Assembly (NCBI GenBank): GCA_030725715.1
Contig: JANRFG010000013.1
Coordinates: forward strand, 1 to 64,000
DNA length: 64,000 nucleotides
Reading direction: 5' to 3'
Source of the DNA: Opitutales bacterium
Lineage (GTDB): Bacteria > Verrucomicrobiota > Verrucomicrobiia > Opitutales > UBA953
A model generated the notes under the pieces. The model did no database searches. It was given only the letters and a program-made list of their open reading frames with translations, and had not been told where the DNA came from. The translations under genes were made by a program, and so were the position numbers. Below, piece by piece: positions 53,652 to 62,788 of the stretch (the stretch's first letter is position 1; each line of letters begins with the position of its first letter).

Positions 53652-54446
53652 ATGGCTTTCGCCTTCCACATCCTCGGCACCAGCAGTTCCGGCAACTGCT
53701 CCTTGCTGGAAGTCGGCGGCGCGCGGGTGATGCTGGATGCCGGTTTCCAGGGGCCGCGGCTCGAAGCCTCCTTGCAGAAGCTCGGCATCGAAGCCCGGGC
53801 CCTGGACGCCGTCTTCATCACGCACGAACACTCCGACCACTGCGTCGGCCTGCCTGCCCTGCTCCGCCAGAATCCCCGCCTCAAGGTCTTCGCCAACCGC
53901 GAGACCGCCCGGCGCATCAAGGACTCCTTCAAGTCGCAGCCCGACTGGCAGCTCTTCGAGACCGGCACGACGTTCGAGTTCAAGGGACTGCAGGTCACCG
54001 CGATCCCGATCCCGCACGACGCCGCCGACCCCGTCGGCTATGCGTTCGACCTGCCCGCCGAGGACGCGCGTCCGGCGAAACGCCTCACCTGGCTGACCGA
54101 CCTAGGGCACGTCACCCCGGTCGTCCGCCACCATGTCGCCCTCGCCGACATCCTCGTGCTCGAGGCGAATTACGACGACGAGATGCTCGACCTCTCCAAG
54201 CGGCCGATCTCCCTGAAGCAGCGCATCCGCGGGAACTTCGGCCACCTCTCCAACACCCAGACCAAGGACCTGCTCGTCGGCCTGCGCGAATGGCAGGCGA
54301 CCGAGCTCTACCTCGGCCACCTCAGCAAGGAGTGCAACCGCACCGTCATCGTCGACGCCCTGATGAACGAAGTGCGCGACCGGAAGACCGACCTCCGCGT
54401 GACGGTGGTCGATCCTCTCGAGGACAATCCGGTCAGCCTCTGGTGA
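53652..54446 (+). CDS. WalJ/YycJ-type MBL-fold hydrolase
   Basis: The 264-residue protein has the metallo-beta-lactamase fold with the metal motif THEHSDH (residues 57-63), an early GTSSSGNCSLLEVGG and a late YLGHLSKECNR. Such proteins (YycJ/WalJ) are metal-dependent phosphodiesterases, possibly acting on DNA. There is no WalRK system here. The ATG at 53652 starts the fold; a TTG 13 codons upstream was not used. It diverges from glgC over 103 bases and its stop lies three bases before a convergent gene. Confidence 0.88.
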   Translation: MAFAFHILGTSSSGNCSLLEVGGARVMLDAGFQGPRLEASLQKLGIEARALDAVFITHEHSDHCVGLPALLRQNPRLKVFANRETARRIKDSFKSQPDWQLFETGTTFEFKGLQVTAIPIPHDAADPVGYAFDLPAEDARPAKRLTWLTDLGHVTPVVRHHVALADILVLEANYDDEMLDLSKRPISLKQRIRGNFGHLSNTQTKDLLVGLREWQATELYLGHLSKECNRTVIVDALMNEVRDRKTDLRVTVVDPLEDNPVSLW

Positions 54447-54449
54447 GGC

Positions 54450-56360
54450 TTACTTCGTCGGCGGCGCCGGGATGTCGTCGGCGGCCGGCGGCGTGGGCAC
54501 GGCGCCCTCGGAGCGGATGACGGCGCTCTCGGCGACCGCGCGGGCCAGACGCTTGACGGCGGCGCCGCAGGTCGGCGAGGCCGGATTCATGTCCTGGGCG
54601 GAAAGCCAGGCGGACAGGGCCGCGGCTTCGGCGCCTTCCTTCTCGAGCTTCTCGGCCCGGCCGATCAGCTGGGCGTAGCCGGCGACGAGCGGCGCGATGT
54701 CGGAACGGGTCTTGGCGAGCACGAGGTCATCGGACTCGGTCTTGTAGATCTCGACGATCACGTCCCACGCGAGGTAAGGGTTGTTCTGGGCCGCGAGCAT
54801 CGAGGCCTTCTGGATGTTGGCGTCGAGCTCGCCCACGCGCTGGACGACCTTGCGGAGCTTCTCCGAGCGTTCCTTGTCCTGGGCGAGGGCCAGGGCGTAT
54901 TCGAGCTTCTTGTTGAAGATCTCGCGCCATTTGGCTTCGGCCATCAGCCGGTCGAACTCGGGGATCTTCTGGGCGAGGGTGTCCTGTCGGCTCACCACCT
55001 GGTTGGCGAATTCCTTCACGCCGGGATTCTGCGGCCAGATCTTCGTGGCGCGCTCGAGCGCGGCCTCGGCCTTGGCGTTGTCGCCGGCGAGCGCGGCCGC
55101 CTTGGCGGAGAGCAGCGACATGTTGGATGCGTTCATCGCGTTGTTGACCTTCGAGAGCACCGGAGCGCTCGGGAAGTCGCGGGCCTGGCCGCGGACCTTG
55201 TTCACGTAGGCCTCGACGTTCGCGAGGTCGCGTTCGTCGCCGAGGCGCTGCAGTTCGCGCAGGTCCTTCCAGAGCGCGAGCATCTGGCGCTTCTTCTCCT
55301 GCGGGTAGAGCATGACCGGCGGCTCGAACTCGCCGAGGAAGAAGGTCTCCTGGAGACGCTCGAAGGCGCCGTAGAGCTCCTCATGTTTCACCAGGTCGTC
55401 GACCGTCTGCATGCCCTTGCCCACGTCCTTGACCGCCTCGCGGGCGAGCAGGTCGATGGACTCGAGGGTGGGCACGAAATCCGAGACCGGGAAGAACTCC
55501 TTCACTTCCTTGGCGCCGACCACGACCTCCTGGTTGCTGGCGTTGAAGATGACGCGGTAGAAGGCGCTGGTGACGAGCGCATGACGGTAGCGCCGGGCCA
55601 TCAGGAAGGCGACCATCTGGGACTGGAACTCGATCTTGGCCTTGAGGCCGACGGCGGTGAGACGCGTGCCTTGGGCGAGCATCTGGGCCTGCGTGCGGGC
55701 CTCGTCCTTGACCCGGTAACCCAGCTCCGTGGTGCCGGTGGAGCCCTTCGTGACGACCTTGCCCTTGGACTGCTGACGTTCGGCGTTCGCCTCTTCGACG
55801 CGGTCCACCCGGTTGACGATCACGGACTCCTGGACCTTGCGCAGCATCTCGAGCTGGTTGAGGGTGACCTCGATGTCCTTGTACTCGCCTTTCATGCGCC
55901 AGGCTTTCTGGACCTGCGTGGCGATGGTCAGGCAGCCGTCGCCGTCGAACTCGAACTCGGCCGCCTTGAAGAGGAGGTTGAAGGCCTCCTGCTGGTTGCG
56001 GAAGTAGTTGTCCCGGGTGAGCGACTGGGGCGAAAGCAGCCGCTGGATCTGATCGAGGATCGCGACATAGTGCTTCATGTCGCCGTTGTCGGTCGGCGCC
56101 GCGAGGTAACGCTCGAAGCGGGCCCGGACGGTGCGGGTGTTGCCGAGGTTCATCGTGGTACCCTTCCACTGCATGGTCCCGTTCTCCAGGTCGATGGAGT
56201 CGCTGTTGACGTTGAAGAGACGGTCGGCGGCGCCTTCGGCGGTCGAGCTCTTGTAGTTGCCGGCCGTGCCGCCTTGGGCGGGCGCGGGCGGAGGCGCCTG
56301 GGCGAAACCGAGCACGGTCAACGCGCACCAGCCGAAGCATGAAAGGATGAGGTGACGCAT
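54450..56360 (-). CDS. Large secreted helical protein of unknown function
   Basis: I do not recognise this 636-residue protein. It begins with a signal peptide (residues about 1-20) and then a short region with a VNSDSIDLENGTMQWKG-like stretch. The remainder is largely helical, rich in alanine, leucine, glutamate and lysine, with several TPR-like or coiled-coil helices and a proline-rich end. It is followed upstream by an anchored 128-residue protein with 11 bases between them, so the pair likely forms an envelope complex. No catalytic motif is visible. Confidence 0.82.
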   Translation of the reverse strand: MRHLILSCFGWCALTVLGFAQAPPPAPAQGGTAGNYKSSTAEGAADRLFNVNSDSIDLENGTMQWKGTTMNLGNTRTVRARFERYLAAPTDNGDMKHYVAILDQIQRLLSPQSLTRDNYFRNQQEAFNLLFKAAEFEFDGDGCLTIATQVQKAWRMKGEYKDIEVTLNQLEMLRKVQESVIVNRVDRVEEANAERQQSKGKVVTKGSTGTTELGYRVKDEARTQAQMLAQGTRLTAVGLKAKIEFQSQMVAFLMARRYRHALVTSAFYRVIFNASNQEVVVGAKEVKEFFPVSDFVPTLESIDLLAREAVKDVGKGMQTVDDLVKHEELYGAFERLQETFFLGEFEPPVMLYPQEKKRQMLALWKDLRELQRLGDERDLANVEAYVNKVRGQARDFPSAPVLSKVNNAMNASNMSLLSAKAAALAGDNAKAEAALERATKIWPQNPGVKEFANQVVSRQDTLAQKIPEFDRLMAEAKWREIFNKKLEYALALAQDKERSEKLRKVVQRVGELDANIQKASMLAAQNNPYLAWDVIVEIYKTESDDLVLAKTRSDIAPLVAGYAQLIGRAEKLEKEGAEAAALSAWLSAQDMNPASPTCGAAVKRLARAVAESAVIRSEGAVPTPPAADDIPAPPTK

Positions 56361-56371
56361 GGCGGGGAGAA

Positions 56372-56758
56372 TCAGAAGCGCTCGAGGGCTTCGACGACCA
56401 GGAGGTCGCGGGTGACGCGCAGCTTGCACTTGAAGCGCTGGCCGACCTCGAAGGAGTCGGCGGAGCCGGCGGGGATGAAGACCGGGATGCGGCCGACGGG
56501 GTCCTTGCTGATCGGCTTCACGGCGAGGACGCGGCCGCGGCCTTCGACGAAGGCGAGCTGCTGCTCGACCTGGCACTCCAGACGGTAGCTGTTGCCCTGG
56601 AGCGTCGCCCAATCGCGACGATAGGTCTCGACCGAGAACGGGGTCAGATCGGCGAAACGACCGCCACCGCCCATGCGGGGCACGACGATCGCGACCAGGA
56701 TCACGATGACCACGACAGGGATGCCGAGGGCGAAGAAGAGGGGGTTGATCTTGGACAT
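56372..56758 (-). CDS. Membrane-anchored OB-like protein
   Basis: The 128-residue protein has one hydrophobic anchor (residues about 7-30) followed by a glycine run and a soluble beta-rich domain of about 85 residues (GNSYRLECQVEQQLAF, RIPVFIPAG, GQRFKCKLRVTRDLLVVE) that looks like an OB fold by strand pattern. This is an inference from pattern only. The anchor places the domain in the periplasm. It lies just upstream of the 636-residue secreted protein. The ATG at 56758 is chosen to give the anchor directly. Confidence 0.78.
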   Translation of the reverse strand: MSKINPLFFALGIPVVVIVILVAIVVPRMGGGGRFADLTPFSVETYRRDWATLQGNSYRLECQVEQQLAFVEGRGRVLAVKPISKDPVGRIPVFIPAGSADSFEVGQRFKCKLRVTRDLLVVEALERF

Positions 56759-56823
56759 GCGGAAGAAGGGGCGCAGGGTACCCTGCCCCATCAGCCTAGC
56801 CCGCTTTGGGATTTGTTCCAGCG

Positions 56824-56844
56824 ATTTCCCCGCCTAGGGGAAAT
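56824..56844. repeat. CTAG-containing inverted repeat
   Basis: ATTTCCCC and GGGGAAAT are perfect 8-base arms around GCCTA, lying 27 bases beyond the end of the ABCG-like gene. It may act as a terminator hairpin for that gene, though no T-run follows on the minus strand. It is the fifth such CTAG element. Confidence 0.6.
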
Positions 56845-56870
56845 CCGACGCCCTCCGGCGGGACCGCTCC

Positions 56871-58568
56871 TCAGCTCCAACGCTTCTGCTGGCAGCCGAA
56901 GACGACCAGACAGATGCCGAAAAGCCCTTGGACCAGGAGGACCGTGAGTCCAAAGAACGTGTCAGCCACGAAGGCGCTCTGGTTGGGCATGCTCGCGGTA
57001 TAAGCATCATATAGAGGCAGCCCCATCATGGACTTCATGTAGCCCGACCAGCCCCAGTAGGCGTTGATGAAGGGGCGGCAGAGCCAGGTCAGCGCCGGCG
57101 GCAGGGCCAGGACGACCCCCGAGAGGGGCAGCTGGAAGCCCACGAGATAGATCGAGAGCAAGGACGACTTCTCGGGCGAGGTCAGCATGGCCGAAAACCC
57201 CAGGCAGACCACCGACATCGACACGCAGCTGCCGGCGAGGACGGCCAGCTGTTCGGCCCACGGACCCGGGAAGTTGCAGATGAGTTTCACGAAGAAGCAC
57301 ATCCAGACCCCCTGGGCGACGCCGATGAGCGAGACGAAGACGATCTTCGAGAACGCGTAAGCCCACGGGCGCAGACCGGTCATGCGCTCCTTCTCGTACA
57401 GCACGCGTTCGGCGGAGATCTCGCGTCCGCCGTTATTAGCCCCCATGAGGGTGAGCAGGATGACCTGGAACATCACCAAGCCGGCGGCGAGGCCCGCCAG
57501 CTGGGCGTTGGCCATCTGCACGCCCAAGGCCTGCTTCACTTCCTCCATCGAGGCGATGTTCCGATCCATCGGGATCTTCAGCACATCCCAGGAGCCTTCG
57601 AGATTGAAGATGATGACGAGCAGCGGGAAGCCGAAGGTGATGGCGAGCGTGAGGCCGAGGTAGCCGGTATCGCGGAAAAAGAGCTTCAGCCGACGCGAAA
57701 GCAGCGTGGTGAACTGGGAGACGCCGCCCGGTACGACGGGCTCGGGGAGCGGCTCGACCTCGGCGGGAGCGCCGACCTTGGCGACCGCCGTGGCGTAAGA
57801 ATCCGGATGCTCGGCCTGATGGATCGCCCAGCGGTCCCGCCAGGTGGCCAGGTCGGAGGCGTTCAGCACCTCATAAAGACGGAGACCGTCCGGAATGCCG
57901 AAGTAACCCAGCAGTTCGTCGGGAGACCCTTGGAAGACCACGTCCCCCTGATAGACGACCGTGACCCAGTCGAACTGGTTCAGCTTGCCGAGATTATGGA
58001 TGATGCAGACGAAGCTCTTGTGGTGCGACTCCGCGAGGTTGCGCAGGAGCGCGAGGATCTGGTCCTCGGACTGCGGATCGAGGCCCGAGGTGACCTCGTC
58101 GCAGACCATGCAGGCCGGGTCGAGGGTGAGCTCCAGGCCGAGGGAGAGACGACGGAGCTGGCCGCCGGAAAGGGCGGAGACGCGCTTGTCGCGGTGCGGC
58201 GACATCCCGGTCACGCCGAGCACGGACTCGAGGCGACGTTCACGCTCGGCGGCGTCCGGCACCGCCAGTTCGAGGGCGTATTCCAAGGACTCCGCGACGG
58301 TCAGCTGCGCCTGGGCGGCCGTGAACTGCGGAGCGAAACCGACCTTACCGATGAGGTCTTCGGTGCAGGTGATCGGCTGACCGGCGAGGCTCGCCACTCC
58401 GGTCGAAGGCAGGATGCCTAGGATAGCCTTCATCAACGTCGTCTTGCCGCAGCCCGACGGCCCGATGACGGCGTTGAGTCCCCGCGGGAGGAAGCGGGCG
58501 TTGGCGCCGTCGAGGATGACGGGGCCGTCGGCGCCCGCCCTCACGGTGAGATTCTCGCAGCTCAGCAT
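56871..58568 (-). CDS. ABCG-like ABC transporter (ATPase fused to ABC-2 membrane domain)
   Basis: The 565-residue protein has the ATPase domain first (Walker A GPSGCGKTTLMK, signature LSGGQLRRL, Walker B CMVCDEVTSGLDP), then an ABC-2-type membrane domain with about six helices from residue 320. This order is the ABCG (White) type, which usually works as a dimer and exports lipids or hydrophobic compounds. The ATG at 58568 is chosen; another ten codons upstream would bring it near the divergent gene. No partner gene is adjacent. Confidence 0.9.
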   Translation of the reverse strand: MLSCENLTVRAGADGPVILDGANARFLPRGLNAVIGPSGCGKTTLMKAILGILPSTGVASLAGQPITCTEDLIGKVGFAPQFTAAQAQLTVAESLEYALELAVPDAAERERRLESVLGVTGMSPHRDKRVSALSGGQLRRLSLGLELTLDPACMVCDEVTSGLDPQSEDQILALLRNLAESHHKSFVCIIHNLGKLNQFDWVTVVYQGDVVFQGSPDELLGYFGIPDGLRLYEVLNASDLATWRDRWAIHQAEHPDSYATAVAKVGAPAEVEPLPEPVVPGGVSQFTTLLSRRLKLFFRDTGYLGLTLAITFGFPLLVIIFNLEGSWDVLKIPMDRNIASMEEVKQALGVQMANAQLAGLAAGLVMFQVILLTLMGANNGGREISAERVLYEKERMTGLRPWAYAFSKIVFVSLIGVAQGVWMCFFVKLICNFPGPWAEQLAVLAGSCVSMSVVCLGFSAMLTSPEKSSLLSIYLVGFQLPLSGVVLALPPALTWLCRPFINAYWGWSGYMKSMMGLPLYDAYTASMPNQSAFVADTFFGLTVLLVQGLFGICLVVFGCQQKRWS

Positions 58569-58615
58569 CGGTTGCAGTCTTGCCTCCCCCCTGCCCATCG
58601 TAAAGGCTTAACCCC

Positions 58616-59287
58616 ATGAGACCCCTCGCCCTCGCGTTGCTCGCCGCCCTGGCCCTCGTCCCGCAGGCCGAAGCCCTGCAGATGACCAAGCGCGCCATCC
58701 GCAACCAAGGCATCTTCGGGATTAAAATCGCCCGGACGGACATGGCCTTCTACGGCCGCGCGGACGCCATCCTCTCGATCTCCTTCCAGGAATACACCAC
58801 CGGCTCCTTCATCGTCGCCGAAGTCGTGATCGACATGCGGGACTCGAACCAGCAGCTCCGCCTCTACGCCGCGCGCCCCCCGGGCACGGACGATGTCGCC
58901 AACCGCGTCAACCGCGCCAGCGAGGCGAACTCCCAGAACCGCGGTCTGGATCCGAGCCAGGCGTCGAGGCTTCCGGTCCCGGGCCAGCTCGCGGCCGTCG
59001 AATCCAAGCTGAACAACATGGTCTCCGGCACCACCGGAGACATCGTCGTGAAGACCTACCCGACCACCACCCACGCCAAGACCGTCGAAATGGTCGTCTC
59101 CTCCAAGGCGGAACTGCAGCGCCTCTACTCCAACCTGATCACCCTTTACACCGGCTTCGAGATCGAAGCCCAGGACGGCGCCTCCGTGGAGGGCACCAAC
59201 GCCGCCAAGGCCACCATGACGACCAGCGGCGCCACCCCGACCATCAAGATCAACCAGATCGGCGGGGTCCTCTTCACCGTCGAATAA
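58616..59287 (+). CDS. Secreted protein of unknown function
   Basis: I do not recognise this 223-residue protein. A signal peptide covers about residues 1-20. The mature part starts with a MTKRAIRNQGIFGIKI stretch, then strand-rich segments (VVIDMRDSNQQLRLYA), a serine- and asparagine-rich middle and a final block with TPTIKINQIGGVLFTVE. There are no cysteines and no catalytic motif. It diverges from the ABCG-like gene over 47 bases, so the two may share a control region. Confidence 0.78.
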   Translation: MRPLALALLAALALVPQAEALQMTKRAIRNQGIFGIKIARTDMAFYGRADAILSISFQEYTTGSFIVAEVVIDMRDSNQQLRLYAARPPGTDDVANRVNRASEANSQNRGLDPSQASRLPVPGQLAAVESKLNNMVSGTTGDIVVKTYPTTTHAKTVEMVVSSKAELQRLYSNLITLYTGFEIEAQDGASVEGTNAAKATMTTSGATPTIKINQIGGVLFTVE

Positions 59288-59325
59288 GCGGGCCGACCTC
59301 GGTCCGACCCCGGTTTCAAGCGGTC

Positions 59326-59345
59326 CGCCCCTCCCCGGAGGGGTC
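59326..59345 (+). promoter_or_regulatory. GC-rich hairpin upstream of efp
   Basis: CCCCTCC and GGAGGGG pair around a two-base centre (about 59328-59343), 58 bases before the efp ATG. No T-run follows, so termination is doubtful; it could be part of the efp leader. Weak evidence. Confidence 0.3.
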
Positions 59346-59401
59346 GGGTAAGTCCGGCTTGACCGTTCCCGCGGCCTTCGCTTGTGTCCGCCCTTACTCC
59401 C

Positions 59402-59965
59402 ATGGCCTCCCTACCCGTCAATCGCATCAAGAAGAAGAACATCATGAGCTACAACGGTGAGCTCTGCATCGTTCTCGAGTGCCTTGTCCGCACCCCCCCT
59501 AACAACGCCTCCTACGTCCAGATGGAACTCCGCTCCATCAAGACCGGCGCCAAGATCCCGGTCCGCTGCGGCATCGGCGTCAGCTTCGAAGTCTTCGACA
59601 ACAGCATCAAGTCCCTCGAATTCTCCTACGAAGCCGACGGCAGCTACGTCTTCGCCGACACCAACACCAACGAAGAATACTACATCTCGGCCACCACCCT
59701 CGCCGACTCCAAGGAGTTCCTGATCTCGGGCACCTCCTACATGGTCCTCTTCGTCGAAGACAAGCCGGTCACCGTCGACCTCCCCCCCTCCGTCACCGTC
59801 GAAGTCCTGGAAGCACCGCCCGCCGTCAAGGGCGACACCGCCGGCAACGTCCAGAAGACCGTCACGTGCGAGAACGGCCTCCAGGTCAACGTCCCGCTCT
59901 TCATCAAGCAGGGCGAGAAGATCAAGGTCAGCACCGAGAATAAGGAATACCTCGGTCGCGCTTAA
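59402..59965 (+). CDS. efp: Elongation factor P with asparagine at position 34
   Basis: The 187-residue protein helps ribosomes stalled at proline runs. All three beta-barrel domains are present, and the last one is typical (KGDTAGNVQKTV...NVPLFIKQGEKIKV). The ribosomal P-site loop, KPGKG in E. coli, reads TPPNN here. A gap-free alignment puts N34 where E. coli carries the modified K34; P32 is kept. So this factor cannot take lysylation, and no EpmA or EpmB gene is in the window. The ATG at 59402 is preferred over a GTG at 59384. Confidence 0.95.
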   Translation: MASLPVNRIKKKNIMSYNGELCIVLECLVRTPPNNASYVQMELRSIKTGAKIPVRCGIGVSFEVFDNSIKSLEFSYEADGSYVFADTNTNEEYYISATTLADSKEFLISGTSYMVLFVEDKPVTVDLPPSVTVEVLEAPPAVKGDTAGNVQKTVTCENGLQVNVPLFIKQGEKIKVSTENKEYLGRA

Positions 59966-59988
59966 GCCGCCCTTACAGCCCTCCTGCG

Positions 59989-60017
59989 AGAACCCCGGAC
60001 CGCCGGGGTTCTTTGTT
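59989..60017 (+). terminator. Rho-independent terminator of efp
   Basis: AGAACCCCGG and CCGGGGTTCT form a perfect 10-bp stem with a four-base loop, then TTGTT. It lies 23 bases after the efp stop and ends its transcript. Confidence 0.85.
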
Positions 60018-60040
60018 GGCCGGACGGACCGAAAGGAGCG

Positions 60041-60111
60041 TAGACCCGCAGGGATTCGAACCCCGACAAAGTGAACCAAAATCACTTGTGCTACCGTTAC
60101 ACCACGGGTCT
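60041..60111 (-). tRNA. tRNA-Gln (anticodon UUG)
   Basis: The gene reads on the minus strand. The acceptor arms AGACCCG and CGGGTCT pair fully; the anticodon arm AGTGA/TCACT carries the loop TTTTGGT with anticodon TTG (plus-strand CAA at 60077-60079); the T arm has GGGGTTCGAATCCC and the D arm GTGTAACGGTAGCAC. The discriminator is A (60041) and CCA is not encoded. It lies opposite in strand to its neighbours efp and pyrH, so it is transcribed separately. Confidence 0.95.
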
Positions 60112-60203
60112 GCGCATCCCGACTGAACATCGACTCAGGGGTCGGAGTCAAGCGAGACCAAGGCGGGGTTGACGCTGGGGGAGGACTGTCTCATTTCCCC
60201 TGT

Positions 60204-60938
60204 ATGCCCGCCTCCGCCTCCCAGAAGCCGAAGTATCGTCGGATCGTGCTCAAGATCAGCGGCGAAGCCCTCCGCAACGACGCCACCGGCGAGTCCATCG
60301 ACAGCGCCGTCCTCGACCGCCTCGCCGAGGAGCTGCGCTCGATCCAGAAAGTCGGCACCCAGGTCGCGGTCGTCGTCGGCGGCGGCAACATCTTCCGCGG
60401 CCTCGCCGGCGCGCGCGCCAACGGCACCGACCGCACCACCGGCGACAACATGGGCATGCTCGCCACGGTGATCAACGGCCTCGCCCTCATGGACCGCCTG
60501 GAAAAGGCCGGCCTCGAATGCCGCGTGATGACCGCCATCCCGATGGACCGCATCGCCGAGCCCTTCATCCAGCGTCGCGCCACCCGCCACCTCGAGCGCG
60601 GCCGCATCGTCATCTTCGTCGCCGGCACGGGCAATCCGTACTGCACCACCGACTACGCCTCGGCCCTCCGCGCCAACGAGATCGGCGCCGACGCCATCCT
60701 CAAGGCCACCAAGGTCGACGGCGTCTACGACAAGGACCCGATGAAGCACAAGGACGCCAAGCGCTACGACCGCGTCTCGCACGCCGAAGCCCTGCAGAAG
60801 CGTCTCGGCGTCATGGACGCCGAAGCGTTCTCGCTCTGCGAAGCCAACAAGCTCCCGATCATCGTGCTCTCGATGTCCGCGAAGGGCGCCGTGAAGAAGG
60901 CCGTCCTCGGCCAGCGCATCGGCACGCTCGTCGCCTGA
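60204..60938 (+). CDS. pyrH: UMP kinase
   Basis: The 244-residue hexameric enzyme phosphorylates UMP to UDP and belongs to the amino acid kinase family, with IVLKISGEAL at the start, VVVGGGNIFRGL, and TGNPYCTTDYASALRANEI. Bacterial length and motifs are exact. frr follows after 33 bases, as in nearly all bacteria. The start is the ATG at 60204. Confidence 0.97.
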   Translation: MPASASQKPKYRRIVLKISGEALRNDATGESIDSAVLDRLAEELRSIQKVGTQVAVVVGGGNIFRGLAGARANGTDRTTGDNMGMLATVINGLALMDRLEKAGLECRVMTAIPMDRIAEPFIQRRATRHLERGRIVIFVAGTGNPYCTTDYASALRANEIGADAILKATKVDGVYDKDPMKHKDAKRYDRVSHAEALQKRLGVMDAEAFSLCEANKLPIIVLSMSAKGAVKKAVLGQRIGTLVA

Positions 60939-60971
60939 TTTTCCAACAACCAACAACCCCTACCCTATCCT

Positions 60972-61535
60972 ATGGACATCAAGAAAGTCATCGCCGACGG
61001 CGCCAACGCCATGAAGAAGGCGGTCGATCATACCTCCCACGAGTTCGCCACGCTGCACACCGGCAAGGCCTCCCCGGGCATGATCGAGAACATCCAGGTC
61101 CACGTCGAAGCCTACGGCATGACGCAGCGCCTCAAGGACATGGCCGCCATCACCACCCCGGACGCGCAGACGATCGTCGTGCAGCCGTTCGACAAGGGCG
61201 TCATGGATGACATCCGCAAGGCCATCATGGCCGCCAACATCGGCATCAACCCCGTCCCGCAGGGCAACTTCATGCGCTGCCCGGTCCCCTCCCTCTCCGG
61301 CGAACGCCGCCTCGAGCTCGCCAAGCGCGCCACGCAGATGGCCGAAGAAGGCAAGGTCCGCGTGCGCAACGCCCGCCGCGACGCCCTTGAAGTCCTCAAG
61401 AAGGGCAACAAGGAGAAGCTCGTCACCGACGACGAGCTGAAGCGCTCCGAGAAGGAGATCCAGACGCACACCGACACCTTCACGGCCGAGATCGAAAAGA
61501 ATCTCAAGGCCAAGGAAGCCGACCTGAAGGGTTAA
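60972..61535 (+). CDS. frr: Ribosome recycling factor
   Basis: The 187-residue two-domain protein splits ribosomes after termination with EF-G. Conserved parts include [22 protein letters not shown], the PFDKG segment, and the helix with [30 protein letters not shown]. It lies between pyrH and sucC with short gaps. Confidence 0.97.
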   Translation: MDIKKVIADGANAMKKAVDHTSHEFATLHTGKASPGMIENIQVHVEAYGMTQRLKDMAAITTPDAQTIVVQPFDKGVMDDIRKAIMAANIGINPVPQGNFMRCPVPSLSGERRLELAKRATQMAEEGKVRVRNARRDALEVLKKGNKEKLVTDDELKRSEKEIQTHTDTFTAEIEKNLKAKEADLKG

Positions 61536-61557
61536 TCGTCAGCCTCGTCCCGTTGCC

Positions 61558-62769
61558 ATGAACATTCACGAATACCAAGCCAAAGAACTGTTCGCTCAGT
61601 TCGGCGTCGCCGTGCCCAAGGGCGTGGCGGTCACCTCTGCCGCCGAATTCGAAGGCGCGCTCGCCAAGATCGACACCACCGGTGGCATCATGGTGAAGTC
61701 CCAGATCCACGCCGGCGGCCGCGGCAAAGGCACCTTCACCGACGGCTTCAAGGGCGGCGTGAAGTTCTCGCCGACGAAGGAGAAGGCCCTCGAGAACGCG
61801 AAGGCGATGCTCGGCAACACCCTCGTGACCGCCCAGACGGGCCCGGACGGACGCAAGGTCCAGACGATCTACTTCACCGAAGCCGCCAACCTGGGCAAGC
61901 GCCCGGACGGCCGCGACGACGAGTACTACCTCGCCATCCTCCTCGACCGCGCGACCTCCTTCCCGGTCATCGTCGCTTCGACCGAAGGCGGCATGGAGAT
62001 CGAACACGTCGCCCACCACACCCCCGAGAAGATCTTCAAGGTGCAGGTCGACCCGGCCGTCGGCCTCCAGGCCTTCCAGGCCCGCCAGATCGCCTTCGCC
62101 CTCGGCTTCTCCGGCGACCTCTTCAAGCAGTGCGTCACCCTGGTGACGAAGCTCTACCAGTTCTACTGGGAGAAGGATTGCGCGATGGTCGAAGTGAATC
62201 CGCTCCTCGTCACGAAGGAAGGCAAGCTCCTCGCCCTCGACGCCAAGGTGTCGTTCGACGACAACGCCCTCTTCCGCCACCCCGACGTGGTCGCCCTCCG
62301 CGACCTCAACGAGGAAGACGCCAAGGAGATCGAAGCCTCGAAGTTCGGCCTCTCCTACATCGCCCTCGACGGCAACATCGCCTGCCTCGTCAACGGCGCC
62401 GGCCTCGCGATGTCCACGATGGACATCATCCAGCACTTCGGCGGCAGCCCCGCCAACTTCCTCGACGTCGGCGGCGGCGCGACGAAGGACCAGGTCACGG
62501 CGGCCTTCAAGATCATCCTGGGCGACGCCAACGTGAAGGGCATCCTGGTCAACATCTTCGGCGGCATCATGGACTGTAACGTGATCGCCACCGGCATCAT
62601 CGAAGCGGTCAAGGAGACCGGCCTCAAGCTGCCCCTCGTGGTCCGCCTTGAAGGCAACAACGTCGAAGCCGGCAAGGCCACCCTCGCCGCTTCGGGCCTG
62701 ACCATCGTGTCGGGCGATTCGATGGCCGACGCGGCCCAGAAGATCGTGAAGCTGGTCAACAACAAGTAA
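61558..62769 (+). CDS. sucC: Succinyl-CoA synthetase beta subunit
   Basis: The 403-residue subunit of the citric-acid-cycle enzyme holds the ATP-grasp domain. It starts with [17 protein letters not shown] and carries [27 protein letters not shown] and GGGATKDQV. The alpha subunit follows after 19 bases, and the pair forms the complex that makes ATP or GTP from succinyl-CoA. Nucleotide specificity was not read. Confidence 0.97.
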   Translation: MNIHEYQAKELFAQFGVAVPKGVAVTSAAEFEGALAKIDTTGGIMVKSQIHAGGRGKGTFTDGFKGGVKFSPTKEKALENAKAMLGNTLVTAQTGPDGRKVQTIYFTEAANLGKRPDGRDDEYYLAILLDRATSFPVIVASTEGGMEIEHVAHHTPEKIFKVQVDPAVGLQAFQARQIAFALGFSGDLFKQCVTLVTKLYQFYWEKDCAMVEVNPLLVTKEGKLLALDAKVSFDDNALFRHPDVVALRDLNEEDAKEIEASKFGLSYIALDGNIACLVNGAGLAMSTMDIIQHFGGSPANFLDVGGGATKDQVTAAFKIILGDANVKGILVNIFGGIMDCNVIATGIIEAVKETGLKLPLVVRLEGNNVEAGKATLAASGLTIVSGDSMADAAQKIVKLVNNK

Positions 62770-62788
62770 CCCCCTACCGCACACTCTC

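Noticed and set aside
60169-60197. TTGACG followed by TCATTT as a pyrH promoter
   Set aside because: The -10 match is poor (two of six) and the implied leader would be too short.
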